Source: Paenibacillus sp. FSL R5-0517
GTDB lineage: Bacteria; Bacillota; Bacilli; Paenibacillales; Paenibacillaceae
NCBI RefSeq assembly: GCF_037974355.1
Contig: NZ_CP150235.1
Coordinates: forward strand, 6,758,001-6,822,000
Direction: 5' to 3'
DNA length: 64,000 nucleotides
Of the stretch, positions 26,576-36,416 are shown in pieces (the first letter of the stretch is position 1; every line of letters starts with the position of its first letter). Below the pieces are notes generated by a model. That model was given only the letters and a program-made list of their open reading frames with translations. It was not told where the DNA came from and made no database searches. A program made the translations under genes and the position numbers.

Positions 26576-26600
26576 CGCGGATACCCATCTAGAGAAGATA

Positions 26601-27473
26601 TCATCTCTTCCGAACAGGTATCCAAATCTCGCTTTTATATTGCTCAACAGTAACATCCTTGTGCTCATTCCATAACATTTCAGGACCCTCACTCAGCTCA
26701 TAGTCCGATGAAGGAAACCACTCTGCGTAGATCCGGCCCCAGACCTCCTGAAGCGTGTCAGGGAAAGGACCCACGATCGTAAATACGGCCCACGTCGAAG
26801 CAGGAACCTTAAGCTGTGTCAGACCTTCAGGCGTTTCTTTGGTCGTAGCTGCGCCAATGTAATGATCCAGTTCTCCCTGTTCCGTCATACGCCCCTCACT
26901 GAAATGGGCAGAAGCACTAATTAAGCCCAGAGGCTGGACGTTCGATGCCCACTTAATTGTATCAATTAAATCCGGTGTAAGCTGCTGGTACATCGCAGCG
27001 ATCTCCGGATTCACCCCATTGAATACGATCGGCACCCTTTTACTTATACCCACGATTCGAAAAGCCTCTTTGTCTTCAATACGGTAGTTCATTTCGTTTC
27101 CTCCTTGAATGGTCAGTTGAAATGTCATCCGCGGGAAGGCTTTAAGAGATGGACCATGGTGCCGCGCTTCGGAGGGCGTAGTGCCATGCAAGCTTTGAAA
27201 TGCCCTAGTGAAAGAATCGGGCGATGTATACCCGTATTTCAGCGCAATATCAATAATTTTGCTGTCACTTTGACTTAACTCCATAGCCGCAAGTGTCAAG
27301 CGGCGACGCCGAATATATTCCGAGAGCGTTACACCACTAAGAAAAGAGAACATACGTGTAAAATGATACTCCGAGCAGCAGGCAATTCGGGAAATCTCCT
27401 TCATATTCAGGGCGTCCGTCAGATGTTCTTCCATGTAATTCAAGGCTTCATTTAACTGTCTCAACGTATCCAT
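26601..27473 (-). CDS. AraC-family regulator with GyrI-like effector domain
   Basis: 290 aa. Two helix-turn-helix motifs of the AraC type fill residues 1-105 (MKEISRIACCSEYHFTRMFS and IIDIALKYGYTSPDSFTRAF). Residues 130-290 form a GyrI-like small-molecule-binding domain (FRIVGISKRVPIVF, STWAVFTIVGPFPDTLQEVW, ending in EIWIPVRKR), as in Rob/BmrR-like multidrug-sensing regulators. Single gene with its own terminator; the target is unknown. Confidence 0.88.
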   Translation of the reverse strand: MDTLRQLNEALNYMEEHLTDALNMKEISRIACCSEYHFTRMFSFLSGVTLSEYIRRRRLTLAAMELSQSDSKIIDIALKYGYTSPDSFTRAFQSLHGTTPSEARHHGPSLKAFPRMTFQLTIQGGNEMNYRIEDKEAFRIVGISKRVPIVFNGVNPEIAAMYQQLTPDLIDTIKWASNVQPLGLISASAHFSEGRMTEQGELDHYIGAATTKETPEGLTQLKVPASTWAVFTIVGPFPDTLQEVWGRIYAEWFPSSDYELSEGPEMLWNEHKDVTVEQYKSEIWIPVRKR

Positions 27474-27575
27474 ATCATCCCTCCCACGTTAATTCAAGCT
27501 TAACAAAGTCTTTCTCTTTGCATCCGACATTACCTGCACCTTTCTGTAGGCTCTGTGCACCCATACCAGAAAAAA

Positions 27576-27595
27576 AGAGCAGCATCAGCTACTCT
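27576..27595 (-). terminator. Terminator after the TerD-related gene
   Basis: AGAGTAGC/GCTGCTCT stem (one G-U) with TTTTTTT on the minus strand, 40 bp past the stop. Confidence 0.7.
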
Positions 27596-27637
27596 TTTAA
27601 TGTTGATACACACATATCGCGGTTTCAAGTCAAACAG

Positions 27638-29785
27638 TCAGGCAAGATACTCCGCCATAATCTGCTCAATATCATACGGCGTCACGCCTTCATCGACCGC
27701 ATAGATGGTATCGGCCTGATCCTTCGTATCCACCAGCTCACCTCTCGCCTTGGCGTGCAGCATGAACATGTCATACAGGTCAGGTTTGCGTAATGTGGTC
27801 ATTGCTTTGCCCATCAGCACAATGCCCTTCTGATTTCCCTCGACATTATTGTGGTAGTCCGGATATCTGGTCAGTGCCAGATCCGTCCAGATGATTGTTC
27901 GCTCAACCAGATCGAGAATAACAGGAATGGCAATCTGGGTGTCGGCAGTGATATCAATTTTGTTCTGGACGGTAGCTGGTTCATAGATTTCGCCTGAACC
28001 GGGCTTCTTGCGCATCATCCAGCCTGCAAAACATTCCGGCAAGTTACAGTACGGATGGCTGGTGAAGGAGTGCAATGTCGTCACCACATAGCGTCCGCCA
28101 TAATCCACGATGGAGGGGATATGCAGATCAATGAATTCACTTGCACCATGTGGTGCAGTCACAATATCCCCACTATGAGCCGCTTTGTATTTGACTGATC
28201 GCAGATTGGTATAGGAGATATGTTCAACGTAATTCCATTTCTCGTCATACATGACCGCCGACAAGTCAATATCTACACGCCCCGTAGGTGTGCCGTCCAC
28301 TTCGCCCTCTTTCCACCAGCTGAAGAAACGTATCGTGTTTCCTTCACCCATCGGGATGCGGCTTCCACGCACAATGGTTCGCAGAGCTTTGCTCGCGGAT
28401 CGTTGTGAAAAAGGAACCAGATAATGCTGGAGACGTTCATCTATATACGTTTTTCCGAGTGATGGGAAGTCAGAGAACCGTGTAATCAAGGCCTGCTCGC
28501 ACAATTCCACGACTTCCTGACAGACCGCCTCGTCAAGCTCCGGCAGCTCATTCGGGATGCCAAAAGCCTTTGCTACATTGCCTTTCGGAAAAAAGACCCG
28601 CAAATCCGAGGCTTCATTCCGCTGTGCGAAATGCTGTCTCACCTGCAATAACACGGGTGTGGATACCTGTGCAGCCACTTCACCAAAGGCCAGCAGTACA
28701 TACGCTTCATCTTCAGTTATCCGCAGCATGTGATCCAGTTTTCTCGCAAATTCACCTGGACGCTGCGACAACAGATCGATTAGACTCCATACATTTCGAT
28801 ATTGGAAGGCAAGCTCCACACTTCCGTTGAAGGTCGAATAAGGCTTATTATTACGCAAAATATCAAAGGCTTCATCGCATCGTGGATACCGAAGCTTATA
28901 TTCCGAAGGATGCAGAATTTCGCCAAGGCGAATCCAGCGATCCTTATATCGCAGCATATCCTCCGTGATGGAGCCACATTGCTCCAATAATCCAAGCAAA
29001 AGGCGTCGCTCGCGCCGTTTGAACCTCCGGAAGGGAGACGCCGCAGCGAGACTGACATCACCGTCAGACCAGGCAACAGCCAGACGCAGAACATCACTTG
29101 CCGTTTTGAAATATGGACCGATCCGGTCGATGTTCGCCTTTTCATGCTTCAGCAGCGAGGAGACCACGAAGCCTACATTTTCTTTGAACGGAATCTCGGC
29201 GGGCAGAATCGCATCCACTTCACTTGGATCTGCATGCTCCAACACGGTATCGATATCTTTCTTGTCTGTTTCCGAGATGGAACCTTTCGCTTCAATGATC
29301 TGACGAATGAGTGTCTGGAAGGCTTGTTTGTTTCCCAAACCAATGACTTTCAAGTCCGTCTTCTCCAGCAAAGGCATTCTCTCCACAGATGGTTGATCCG
29401 TATAGACGACAGTTAAGTTGGTCAGATAATGAATAATCGCATTAAGGTATAACTCCGCTTCATCCGCTTGCATCACCTGCATCGGGAATCCTGCATACAT
29501 CGGTGTGTACTTCACATGTGCGCCGACCATGACTCTCAGATCAGCCACAAGTTGAATATATACGGTTTCAAATTGTTCCTTGGACAGCTGCCGCATCGCC
29601 TGCATTAACTCATCCGAGAAGGTGTATCCGAGCGTTTCAATATTCTTGAGGGCAGTCGCCAGGTGTGTCTTCGGCAACTGTTGCTTCCCTTCGTTGGGTT
29701 CAATGATGAGTTTGTTCGCTCTGCGCAAATAGATCGTATTGTTCATGATAAAAGAGTCCAGGAAAGCCACATCCCTATATAACAT
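27638..29785 (-). CDS. Large cytoplasmic protein with a TerD-related C-terminal domain
   Basis: 715 aa, no signal or membrane segments. The first 400 residues are helical, repeat-like and hard to assign. Around 485 onward the sequence FFSWWKEGEVDGTPTGRVDI, DLSAVMYDEKWNYVEHISYT, then CNLPECFAGWMMRKKPGSGE and VERTIIWTDLAL resembles the TerD-like domain region of large proteins annotated in Streptomyces and Myxococcus as MXAN_6230/SCO0854-type. TerD domains bind calcium and belong to stress/tellurite-linked systems. No other ter gene is in the window. The ATG at 29785 has no clear ribosome site, so the start is uncertain. Confidence 0.6.
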   Translation of the reverse strand: MLYRDVAFLDSFIMNNTIYLRRANKLIIEPNEGKQQLPKTHLATALKNIETLGYTFSDELMQAMRQLSKEQFETVYIQLVADLRVMVGAHVKYTPMYAGFPMQVMQADEAELYLNAIIHYLTNLTVVYTDQPSVERMPLLEKTDLKVIGLGNKQAFQTLIRQIIEAKGSISETDKKDIDTVLEHADPSEVDAILPAEIPFKENVGFVVSSLLKHEKANIDRIGPYFKTASDVLRLAVAWSDGDVSLAAASPFRRFKRRERRLLLGLLEQCGSITEDMLRYKDRWIRLGEILHPSEYKLRYPRCDEAFDILRNNKPYSTFNGSVELAFQYRNVWSLIDLLSQRPGEFARKLDHMLRITEDEAYVLLAFGEVAAQVSTPVLLQVRQHFAQRNEASDLRVFFPKGNVAKAFGIPNELPELDEAVCQEVVELCEQALITRFSDFPSLGKTYIDERLQHYLVPFSQRSASKALRTIVRGSRIPMGEGNTIRFFSWWKEGEVDGTPTGRVDIDLSAVMYDEKWNYVEHISYTNLRSVKYKAAHSGDIVTAPHGASEFIDLHIPSIVDYGGRYVVTTLHSFTSHPYCNLPECFAGWMMRKKPGSGEIYEPATVQNKIDITADTQIAIPVILDLVERTIIWTDLALTRYPDYHNNVEGNQKGIVLMGKAMTTLRKPDLYDMFMLHAKARGELVDTKDQADTIYAVDEGVTPYDIEQIMAEYLA

Positions 29786-30145
29786 GAAAGGTTAGGGTTA
29801 GAAGGAAGGAATGGGATAGCCTGGACGCCTCCTCTCTGATAATGAGATCTTCAGGAGAGCTGCGACCCTATGATCTCCAATGATTGTAGAAGGAAGGATC
29901 GCAATAGCCTGAAGGCCAGCGGTTCAAAGTTTGTCACCCGAACCTCTGGTGAACCCATCATCTCAGATTCCACGATATGCCAACAGGGTGAAAGTATTAC
30001 GACACACCATTGAAATTCTTTTTTATATCCACCAAAAGATATATGTGGTTTATGATCTTTCCCAAATCCAGGGGGAGTGCTCAAAATTGTGTCGAATATA
30101 ACAAAGAAGAACCCTAGAGAATGATGCAGAAACGAGGTTAGGACG
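29786..30145. other. Gene-poor gap
   Basis: No convincing gene. Two imperfect direct repeats start TAGAAGGAAGG (29799 and 29887) and share ATAGCCTG further on. A 77-codon minus-strand frame (29851-30084) has a TTG start and no ribosome site and is not accepted. Confidence 0.4.
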
Positions 30146-31231
30146 ATGGAACTTCAAAAATTATATTCTGATTATATACGGCTCAAATTCAATTGTGGAG
30201 TTAAGCCTGAGCCTTCGTGCACAGATTATATGGAGTATGGTTTGTATGAGGATAATAGTGCCGAACTGTTTATGGTATCCCACCCAGATGAGACATTTAC
30301 AAACTGGATGTCGAGACTGCGTCCGAAAGATCCCTATTATGGATCAAGGCCAGACTGGAAGCCGACTCTCTCAGAACCATTTGAACAGCTCGATGTTTAT
30401 GACGAAATGATTATGTATTATCTGTTATTTACCATCAACACCACGCTGTCGATCAACACGTATAACACCTACAGTGCCATGAATGAATTTATGAAAAGCT
30501 ATAGCTTCTTCCAATTGTCTCAGCTAAGCGAAATTCCCCAGTTCAGCGAGGAACAAAAGCATCTGTTACGTGACTTTTTCTTCTTTTTTTACCTCTATGC
30601 ACACCCGGTTAATGAAGATACATTATATGCCTGCTCATTCAGCGAACAACACCTTGTACATACGAAGACCGACATTTCATTGGAGGATTATTTTTCGGCA
30701 TACCATGATCACTACACCTTACTTCGAAATGAATACAGGGAACAAATCGTAATCACTGCTGAAGAGATCCAAGCCTGCAAACGCCTGACGCTGGAACTGC
30801 TATATACCATTGAAGGCCGATCTCCCAAGTTAAACATGCCTTCAGAGGAAGGTTTGGAACCAATCATCATGTTAATTAACAACGTGAGTCAGATGTTACA
30901 GTTGTATACAGAGGAACCGGAGGCATTATTCCAGATCATGCGGGATTTCCTTATTCAAGCTGAAGGTCACTCCAGTACATACGCTAACCACTGTTTCAAG
31001 ACACTGCTTCAGAACTATGCTTCATATATCCTGTTTTTCCGATTTGATGAGGTTCAATTGCTGGTAGATGCTTTCAGGCATACCCCGGCTTGGTGCGAAA
31101 TAATTGTTAGTAAACTGTTCAACGACTCCATCTTCCTTGAAAAGATCATGAGACTACAGCAGGTCAATCTTGACGCTTATCCAGACGTCACTATGTTCTT
31201 TAATGAAGAGGCACGAAAGATGATTTTGTAG
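30146..31231 (+). CDS. Hypothetical protein (361 aa)
   Basis: Not recognised. Predominantly helical, acidic, rich in Phe/Tyr (HLLRDFFFFFYLYAHP), without signal peptide or clear membrane helices. A GAGGTTAGGA-type site precedes the ATG. Single-gene unit between divergent and convergent neighbours, with a bidirectional terminator 30 bp after the stop. Could be a small-domain regulatory or immunity-type protein, but nothing in the sequence decides it. Confidence 0.65.
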   Translation: MELQKLYSDYIRLKFNCGVKPEPSCTDYMEYGLYEDNSAELFMVSHPDETFTNWMSRLRPKDPYYGSRPDWKPTLSEPFEQLDVYDEMIMYYLLFTINTTLSINTYNTYSAMNEFMKSYSFFQLSQLSEIPQFSEEQKHLLRDFFFFFYLYAHPVNEDTLYACSFSEQHLVHTKTDISLEDYFSAYHDHYTLLRNEYREQIVITAEEIQACKRLTLELLYTIEGRSPKLNMPSEEGLEPIIMLINNVSQMLQLYTEEPEALFQIMRDFLIQAEGHSSTYANHCFKTLLQNYASYILFFRFDEVQLLVDAFRHTPAWCEIIVSKLFNDSIFLEKIMRLQQVNLDAYPDVTMFFNEEARKMIL

Positions 31232-31262
31232 CAACGATCTGGCCCTACAAAAAAATGCCTAA

Positions 31263-31302
31263 AAAAGCCTTTGCCGACCCCCAATGTCAGCAAAGGCTTT
31301 TC
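31263..31302. terminator. Bidirectional terminator
   Basis: Stem AAAGCCTTTGCCGAC with GTCAGCAAAGGCTTT (one mismatch) between convergent genes; T-runs on both outer sides. Confidence 0.85.
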
Positions 31303-31314
31303 ATTTTAAATTGT

Positions 31315-34300
31315 TTATTGATCAATCAAGTTGGTTACTTTCAACATTCTTGCAATCAATGCAGTGACCTCAGCACGGGTCATTGTGGTCTTCGGACTCA
31401 GAACTTCCGGTCCGTTCCCTTGGATGATTCCCGCTGCAATCAACTGGGCTACATCTTCTTTCGCCCATTTCGATACATCTGCTGCATCACTGTAACGTTC
31501 CAGTTCAGAGTTCATCTGATTCGGGCTGATTGCCGCATCCGGTTCAATCAGACGATAAGCACGAGCCACCATGGCAAATCCCTGCTCACGTGTGATTTCC
31601 TGATTACCGTAGAAGTTTCCATTATCGTAACCGCGAACGATACCGAATTCATTCGCAAGGGATACCGCATTGCGGAACCATGCCGAATTGTTAACGTCAG
31701 GGAATAGATTCTGTGGTGCATCCTGACGCATTAAGCCCAGTCCAAGTACTACAATCTCGGCAAACTCAGAACGAGTAACCTGACGGTTCGGGGAGAACGT
31801 GTTATCTCCGTTACCTTTCAGATCTAATCTCGCAGCGATGTTGTTCACATCAATTTTGCCCCAATGGGATCTGGCATCTTCAAAATCCTGCGGATTCCAG
31901 ATAACTGAATAACTTCCGCTACTGCGCAAGTCATTAATGAGTGCATAGTAACGACTATCGATCTTGGTGACAACCGTTGGTACATGGAAGATGCTACCGT
32001 CCGGGTTGATGATTACGCCTGTTGTAATCCGGTTCGGATCGATCCCTTCCGGAAGTGCAATATACTTCGGTGCATAGCCGTTCAGCTGACCGGATCGAAC
32101 CGTTTGTCCATCTTTTGAGAAGGTGAGATCCAGATCAACCGGTGTGACAAGTAGCTCGTATCCTTGGGATGCGGCTCTCGTTTCGGCGCTGTCAATCAAC
32201 GTATCCGATGAACGTGCGATATCGATATGGACATCAATATCATTCAATGCTGCATTACCAAGCTGTCCAGATACACCATTCAAGTCCATTTTACCGCCAG
32301 GTACCGGATAGATTGCCAGCGGATTGCTGATGTTTAGTTTGGAACCTTGATCTACTAATTGTTTCAGTGTTTCAAGGGTTAATCCATCCACCTTCATATC
32401 CCCATCATTCGGCGAATGAATGGCGAATTGCTGACCTGTGCCTTGTGACATGGCATCTTTCAGCTTGGCTGGATCAACTTGAACCAATGTTTCTTTGTTG
32501 TCAGATGGTTTGGATGTAGCAAATGGTTGATGACTGCCATCCCGGGTTGTTTCCAGATTATCCTTCACGGGTGCCGGAGTTGGCGTTGGTACTGGCGCAG
32601 GTGTAGGTGCTGGCGTACTTCCACTGTTGCCGCCCGTATTACCACCACCGCCATTATTGCCTCCACCATTGTTACCATTGTCACTGGATGCTCTGTTTAC
32701 GTTGATTTTGTACTCCGTAACATGGCCAAGTGAATCTGTGACTTTAACAACAATGATATTTCCGCCAACTTGAAGCGATAAATTCTCACTGGCACTACCA
32801 CTTGTAACCTCGTTCCATTCTCCATCTCCAACCGCTATTTCAATCTTCGCAAGTGGATCAAGTGCCGTTGGCGTTAACTGGAATTGATATACGCTATTCG
32901 GCACAGAGATGGTGTACGTGTCTTTAGCCGGATCAAAGGCCGGAGATAAGCTTCCTGTGGATGGGATCAACGTTTGCAGCGTTGATGTGTCATTACCAAT
33001 CACTTTGGTAAGACCCGTTCTCGCATCAGTTAGATCTTGAAGCGCCTGATCTACCTGTGCTTGGGTTGCCGTTGGATCATTCAACACTCGCTCTGCTTCG
33101 TTCATCGCATTATCGAGTGCTACCCAGCTGCCTGGCGTATAGGCTGACTCTTCCAGGTTTTCATCTGTAATTTCAATTACTTTCGCTTGCAAAGCTGATT
33201 TATCTACAACGGGTACAGATGTTGTAGGGATTAGGCCGTTTCTTGCATCAGTCAAGTCTTGAAGCGCCTGATCTACCTGCGTTTGGGTCGCTGTCGGATC
33301 ATTCAATACTCGCTCTGCTTCGTTCATCGCATCATCGAGTGCTACCCAACTCTCTTCCGTATAGGCTGACTCTTCTAGGGTCTCACCGATAACATCATTA
33401 TATTTGCTGTGTAAAACTGACTTATTCACCACAACGATGTCCCTTGCTACTGGTCCGACAGAGACGCCATTTTTAGTCGCCGTAACTTTCAATGTATAGT
33501 CTCCGCCAATCACTTGAGAAGAAGGTTTAAATTCCCAACTTCCATCCTCGTGAACAATTGCTTCGCCCACAATGGAATTAGTCGGATCCAGGTGGTTGAC
33601 AAGTGTTACAACTACTGTTGCACCCACTGTAACTGTACCGCTTAATGTTGGCTGAGCACCTACAATATCCCCTTCATTAGGTTCACTAATGTCCAAGTTA
33701 ACCGGCATTCGGTAAGTCAAGACAACCTTATTGGCCACATCATCATATGCAACCGCTGCCGTCGTATTGATATCAGATACAAAGAATGTGTAATCTTCTG
33801 CCACTGCTTGATACGGGGCCCGACCTATCGCAATGTCGACCACCGGATTCGTACTTTCATCAGGCATGATCTTGGCATACACGCCAACCTTCGATCCCAA
33901 TTGCATAGGACCAACCAAGGTCAGATAAGCACTACCGGTAGCTGTCGTATTCTTCAGGTACACATTACGTTGGTTCCCATCGGTATTAAAATTATCGTAG
34001 ACGTAGGCTGTTCCTCCGAAATCAAAACGAGCATCGGCGGCACTTCCCCGCATATACACAGCAACATTCCCTATTGTTTCACCTTCGCTTAATTCGGTTC
34101 CCAACAACTTGTTGCCCGTTATCTTGCCTCCGGTCATCCTAAAGTTAGGACTTTGATATAGTCCTACCCCAATAATGACTCCATTTCCATCTGAAATTTC
34201 ATTATCCGTAATCAGGCCATCCTCAATGACCAGAGAGCCTCCTGAACCAGCACTTAGTACCGAAGGAGGGTTCTCTTTTACATTTCCCGATACCTTGTTG

Positions 34301-34896
34301 TCATGAATGATGGTGCCCTCTTGGATGACAACCATCGAACTCCCCCCGCTAGTGGATATAACGGTTGCAGGCTGACTAGCGCTCGCTTTCACGATGTGAT
34401 TTTTAATCTCAGCCTCTTTAAAATTCACTGTTCCGCCCGCACTACTGATTCCATATATCTGGCCGTTGGTGCTTACGTGATTGCCATCTATAATGATTTT
34501 CTCAAAAGTTACACTATTCGCTCTATTCCCACCACTGATCTGAATCAAGTTTCCATTAACAAAACTCTCACCACGTATAATGGAGTAAGTATGGCCCTCA
34601 GCAGAGGTTATTGTCATATTCTTCCCGGCAGAAGAGATCGCCAATGTGGACTCCTGAATGATGTTAGTTTGCAGGATTATCGTTCCTGTAGCATCGACCT
34701 TCTCAAGTGCCTTTTCTATTGTTGCCACCGGCGCTTCTTCCGTGCCCGTGCCATCGATATCGCTTCCTGTCGACGATACGTAGATATTTCCATCAGCTGC
34801 GCTTGCTACCGGAGCAAACAGCGACGATATGGTTGACAATAGGACCACAAAAGCCAAAAATGATATTTTTATAGCCTTAAATACTTTCAAGTTCAC
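31315..34896 (-). CDS. S-layer-anchored multidomain surface protein
   Basis: 1193 aa. GTG start with AGGAGG; signal peptide (about 1-33). Then a right-handed beta-helix-like region (about 35-370; IYVSSTGSDIDGTGTEEAPV), an Ig-like domain (about 385-490; PTLSGTVTVGATVVV), two nearly identical FIVAR repeats (about 490-645; EESAYT..SWVALD, LNDPTATQ), a cadherin-like beta-sandwich (about 650-735), a flexible Gly/Asn then Pro/Thr linker, a domain of unknown type, and three SLH domains at the C-terminus (TRSEFAEIVVLGLGL, TREQGFAMVARAYRLI, TRAEVTALIARML). The SLH domains bind cell-wall pyruvylated polymer. Likely role: adhesion or carbohydrate binding at the cell surface. No catalytic residues identified. 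Confidence 0.85.
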   Translation of the reverse strand: MNLKVFKAIKISFLAFVVLLSTISSLFAPVASAADGNIYVSSTGSDIDGTGTEEAPVATIEKALEKVDATGTIILQTNIIQESTLAISSAGKNMTITSAEGHTYSIIRGESFVNGNLIQISGGNRANSVTFEKIIIDGNHVSTNGQIYGISSAGGTVNFKEAEIKNHIVKASASQPATVISTSGGSSMVVIQEGTIIHDNKVSGNVKENPPSVLSAGSGGSLVIEDGLITDNEISDGNGVIIGVGLYQSPNFRMTGGKITGNKLLGTELSEGETIGNVAVYMRGSAADARFDFGGTAYVYDNFNTDGNQRNVYLKNTTATGSAYLTLVGPMQLGSKVGVYAKIMPDESTNPVVDIAIGRAPYQAVAEDYTFFVSDINTTAAVAYDDVANKVVLTYRMPVNLDISEPNEGDIVGAQPTLSGTVTVGATVVVTLVNHLDPTNSIVGEAIVHEDGSWEFKPSSQVIGGDYTLKVTATKNGVSVGPVARDIVVVNKSVLHSKYNDVIGETLEESAYTEESWVALDDAMNEAERVLNDPTATQTQVDQALQDLTDARNGLIPTTSVPVVDKSALQAKVIEITDENLEESAYTPGSWVALDNAMNEAERVLNDPTATQAQVDQALQDLTDARTGLTKVIGNDTSTLQTLIPSTGSLSPAFDPAKDTYTISVPNSVYQFQLTPTALDPLAKIEIAVGDGEWNEVTSGSASENLSLQVGGNIIVVKVTDSLGHVTEYKINVNRASSDNGNNGGGNNGGGGNTGGNSGSTPAPTPAPVPTPTPAPVKDNLETTRDGSHQPFATSKPSDNKETLVQVDPAKLKDAMSQGTGQQFAIHSPNDGDMKVDGLTLETLKQLVDQGSKLNISNPLAIYPVPGGKMDLNGVSGQLGNAALNDIDVHIDIARSSDTLIDSAETRAASQGYELLVTPVDLDLTFSKDGQTVRSGQLNGYAPKYIALPEGIDPNRITTGVIINPDGSIFHVPTVVTKIDSRYYALINDLRSSGSYSVIWNPQDFEDARSHWGKIDVNNIAARLDLKGNGDNTFSPNRQVTRSEFAEIVVLGLGLMRQDAPQNLFPDVNNSAWFRNAVSLANEFGIVRGYDNGNFYGNQEITREQGFAMVARAYRLIEPDAAISPNQMNSELERYSDAADVSKWAKEDVAQLIAAGIIQGNGPEVLSPKTTMTRAEVTALIARMLKVTNLIDQ

Positions 34897-35062
34897 TTAA
34901 CCTCCTATGTGATTCGAATATTTTGGTCATCTACTGGGCAAACATTAACGCAATTCTGCTTCTTCTACGTCCCAGCTGTTATCTGACACATATCGTTTTC
35001 ATTCTACACATAGCCTCTTACCAAACTCTTACCAAACCTTTCTCTAACAAACACAACCAAAA

Positions 35063-35094
35063 AACAGCCCTGCACATGAAGCTGCAAGGCTGTT
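35063..35094 (-). terminator. Terminator after SARP regulator 2
   Basis: Stem AACAGCCTTGCA with TGCAGGGCTGTT then TTTTTGG on the minus strand. Confidence 0.8.
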
Positions 35095-35103
35095 GATATT
35101 CAA

Positions 35104-36240
35104 TTACATATTTGATTGTTTCCATTGCTGGTACCACAACTCCACTTCCAACCCAGGACGGAGGCCCGCCTCTTGTTCTAATGCAGTAACCAACTGATTG
35201 TATTGTGCGATCACGGGATCTTTATTACCTAATTGATCATAAGTCTTCATTAACGCCAGTCCAACTTGTTCCAATGATGGCTCGAATTGCTGTACCCGAT
35301 GATATAACGTGAGTGCTTCCGTGTGCTGTCCAAGCTCAATATAGTATTGTGCAAGCTGCATGGCGTGGTTACGCCAAAGTGCATGCAGCCGCTGACGCTC
35401 CAGCTCGGCCCATACGTAATCGTCCTCGCCATAATATTTGCCTTCATACTGATCTGAGGTCTGCCGATGTTCGACTACTGTGGAAGAAGATAATAAAGGC
35501 AATAGGTGCAGCCGATTCTCCCATTCTTCCGCGTCAATTCTGAATTCTCCCGTCTCCAGAAGATAACCAAACTGCTGATAGCGAATAAAAATTTTGTCTT
35601 CTCCCATGAATTCGTTCATCATGCTGCGTAAGCGATGGATGCCACTATGCAGATTGGATATGCCTCTCCGCTCATCCAACTCGGGCCACAATAGCTCAAG
35701 TAGCGTATCCCGTTTAATCGGTTTGTTCCGATGGTGGAGTAAATAGGCAAATAACTCTCTGATCTTGGTTGTTCTGAACTTCATAAGTTTGGGCGGCTCG
35801 TTCGGGTGCAGTTGGACCTGAAGCATTCCCAGACAGCGGATGACCATGGATGGCCCTTCTGCTGTATTCAGAGTTGCAGGCACCATTCGGCGTTGATACA
35901 TCTTCATCGTTTTTTCCAAACGGTCACGCGTTACAGGCTTCATGATATAGTCCAGCACTTCAAGCCCGTAGGCCGTCAATGCATGTTCGTTATAAGCTGT
36001 TGTAAAAATAACCTCTGTTCCAGGGGAAACCTCATGAACCCGTTCGGTCGCCTCAATCCCGTTCATCCCCGGCATCTGTACGTCCATGAAGACGATTTCC
36101 GGCAGATGAATTCCGATCTGATCGATAGCTTCTTGTGCCGTCAGAAAAGAGCCGATCACTTCGCAATCCTCTCTCTCTTTCAACAGTTTGTTCAACCTGC
36201 TCAGAGCGAGATATTCATCATCTACCAAAATCACTCTCAT
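35104..36240 (-). CDS. SARP-type response regulator (receiver plus BTAD domain), system 2
   Basis: 378 aa, paralogue of the regulator at 12878. Receiver domain with VDDE, phospho-acceptor Asp53 (VFMDVQMPGMNGIE) and the Lys in DYIMKPV; winged-helix domain (IRELFAYLLHHRNKPIKRDT, LLELLWPEL) and a helical BTAD domain. AGGAG is 8 bases before ATG 36240; a GTG two codons earlier is possible. Unlike system 1, it is divergent from its kinase gene (177-bp gap), with its own terminator. Targets unknown. Confidence 0.88.
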   Translation of the reverse strand: MRVILVDDEYLALSRLNKLLKEREDCEVIGSFLTAQEAIDQIGIHLPEIVFMDVQMPGMNGIEATERVHEVSPGTEVIFTTAYNEHALTAYGLEVLDYIMKPVTRDRLEKTMKMYQRRMVPATLNTAEGPSMVIRCLGMLQVQLHPNEPPKLMKFRTTKIRELFAYLLHHRNKPIKRDTLLELLWPELDERRGISNLHSGIHRLRSMMNEFMGEDKIFIRYQQFGYLLETGEFRIDAEEWENRLHLLPLLSSSTVVEHRQTSDQYEGKYYGEDDYVWAELERQRLHALWRNHAMQLAQYYIELGQHTEALTLYHRVQQFEPSLEQVGLALMKTYDQLGNKDPVIAQYNQLVTALEQEAGLRPGLEVELWYQQWKQSNM

Positions 36241-36416
36241 ATGCACAACTCCTCTGGCTCACTGATCATCCTTTAATCTATAATTTTACCATAAATCCTG
36301 ATGTGGTACCGCTATCATTTGAATATAGAATCTATGTTCTGTATTCAAAAAAATGTTCTTCAATACCAAACGGCATGCAGGATTTTGAAGTAAACTGTCG
36401 AAAACTAAAGTCTGCC

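Noticed and set aside
29851..30084. 77-codon minus-strand frame with a TTG start
   Set aside because: No ribosome site, no recognisable motif, and low-complexity repeats nearby; treated as chance.
33000..33420. CRISPR-like repeats
   Set aside because: The repeats are long, two in number, and encode FIVAR domains; there are no spacers.
36135..36416. Longer N-terminus for hybrid kinase 2
   Set aside because: It would overlap the divergent regulator gene and its promoter; the added residues are antisense-coded, and the first helix begins just after ATG 36417.
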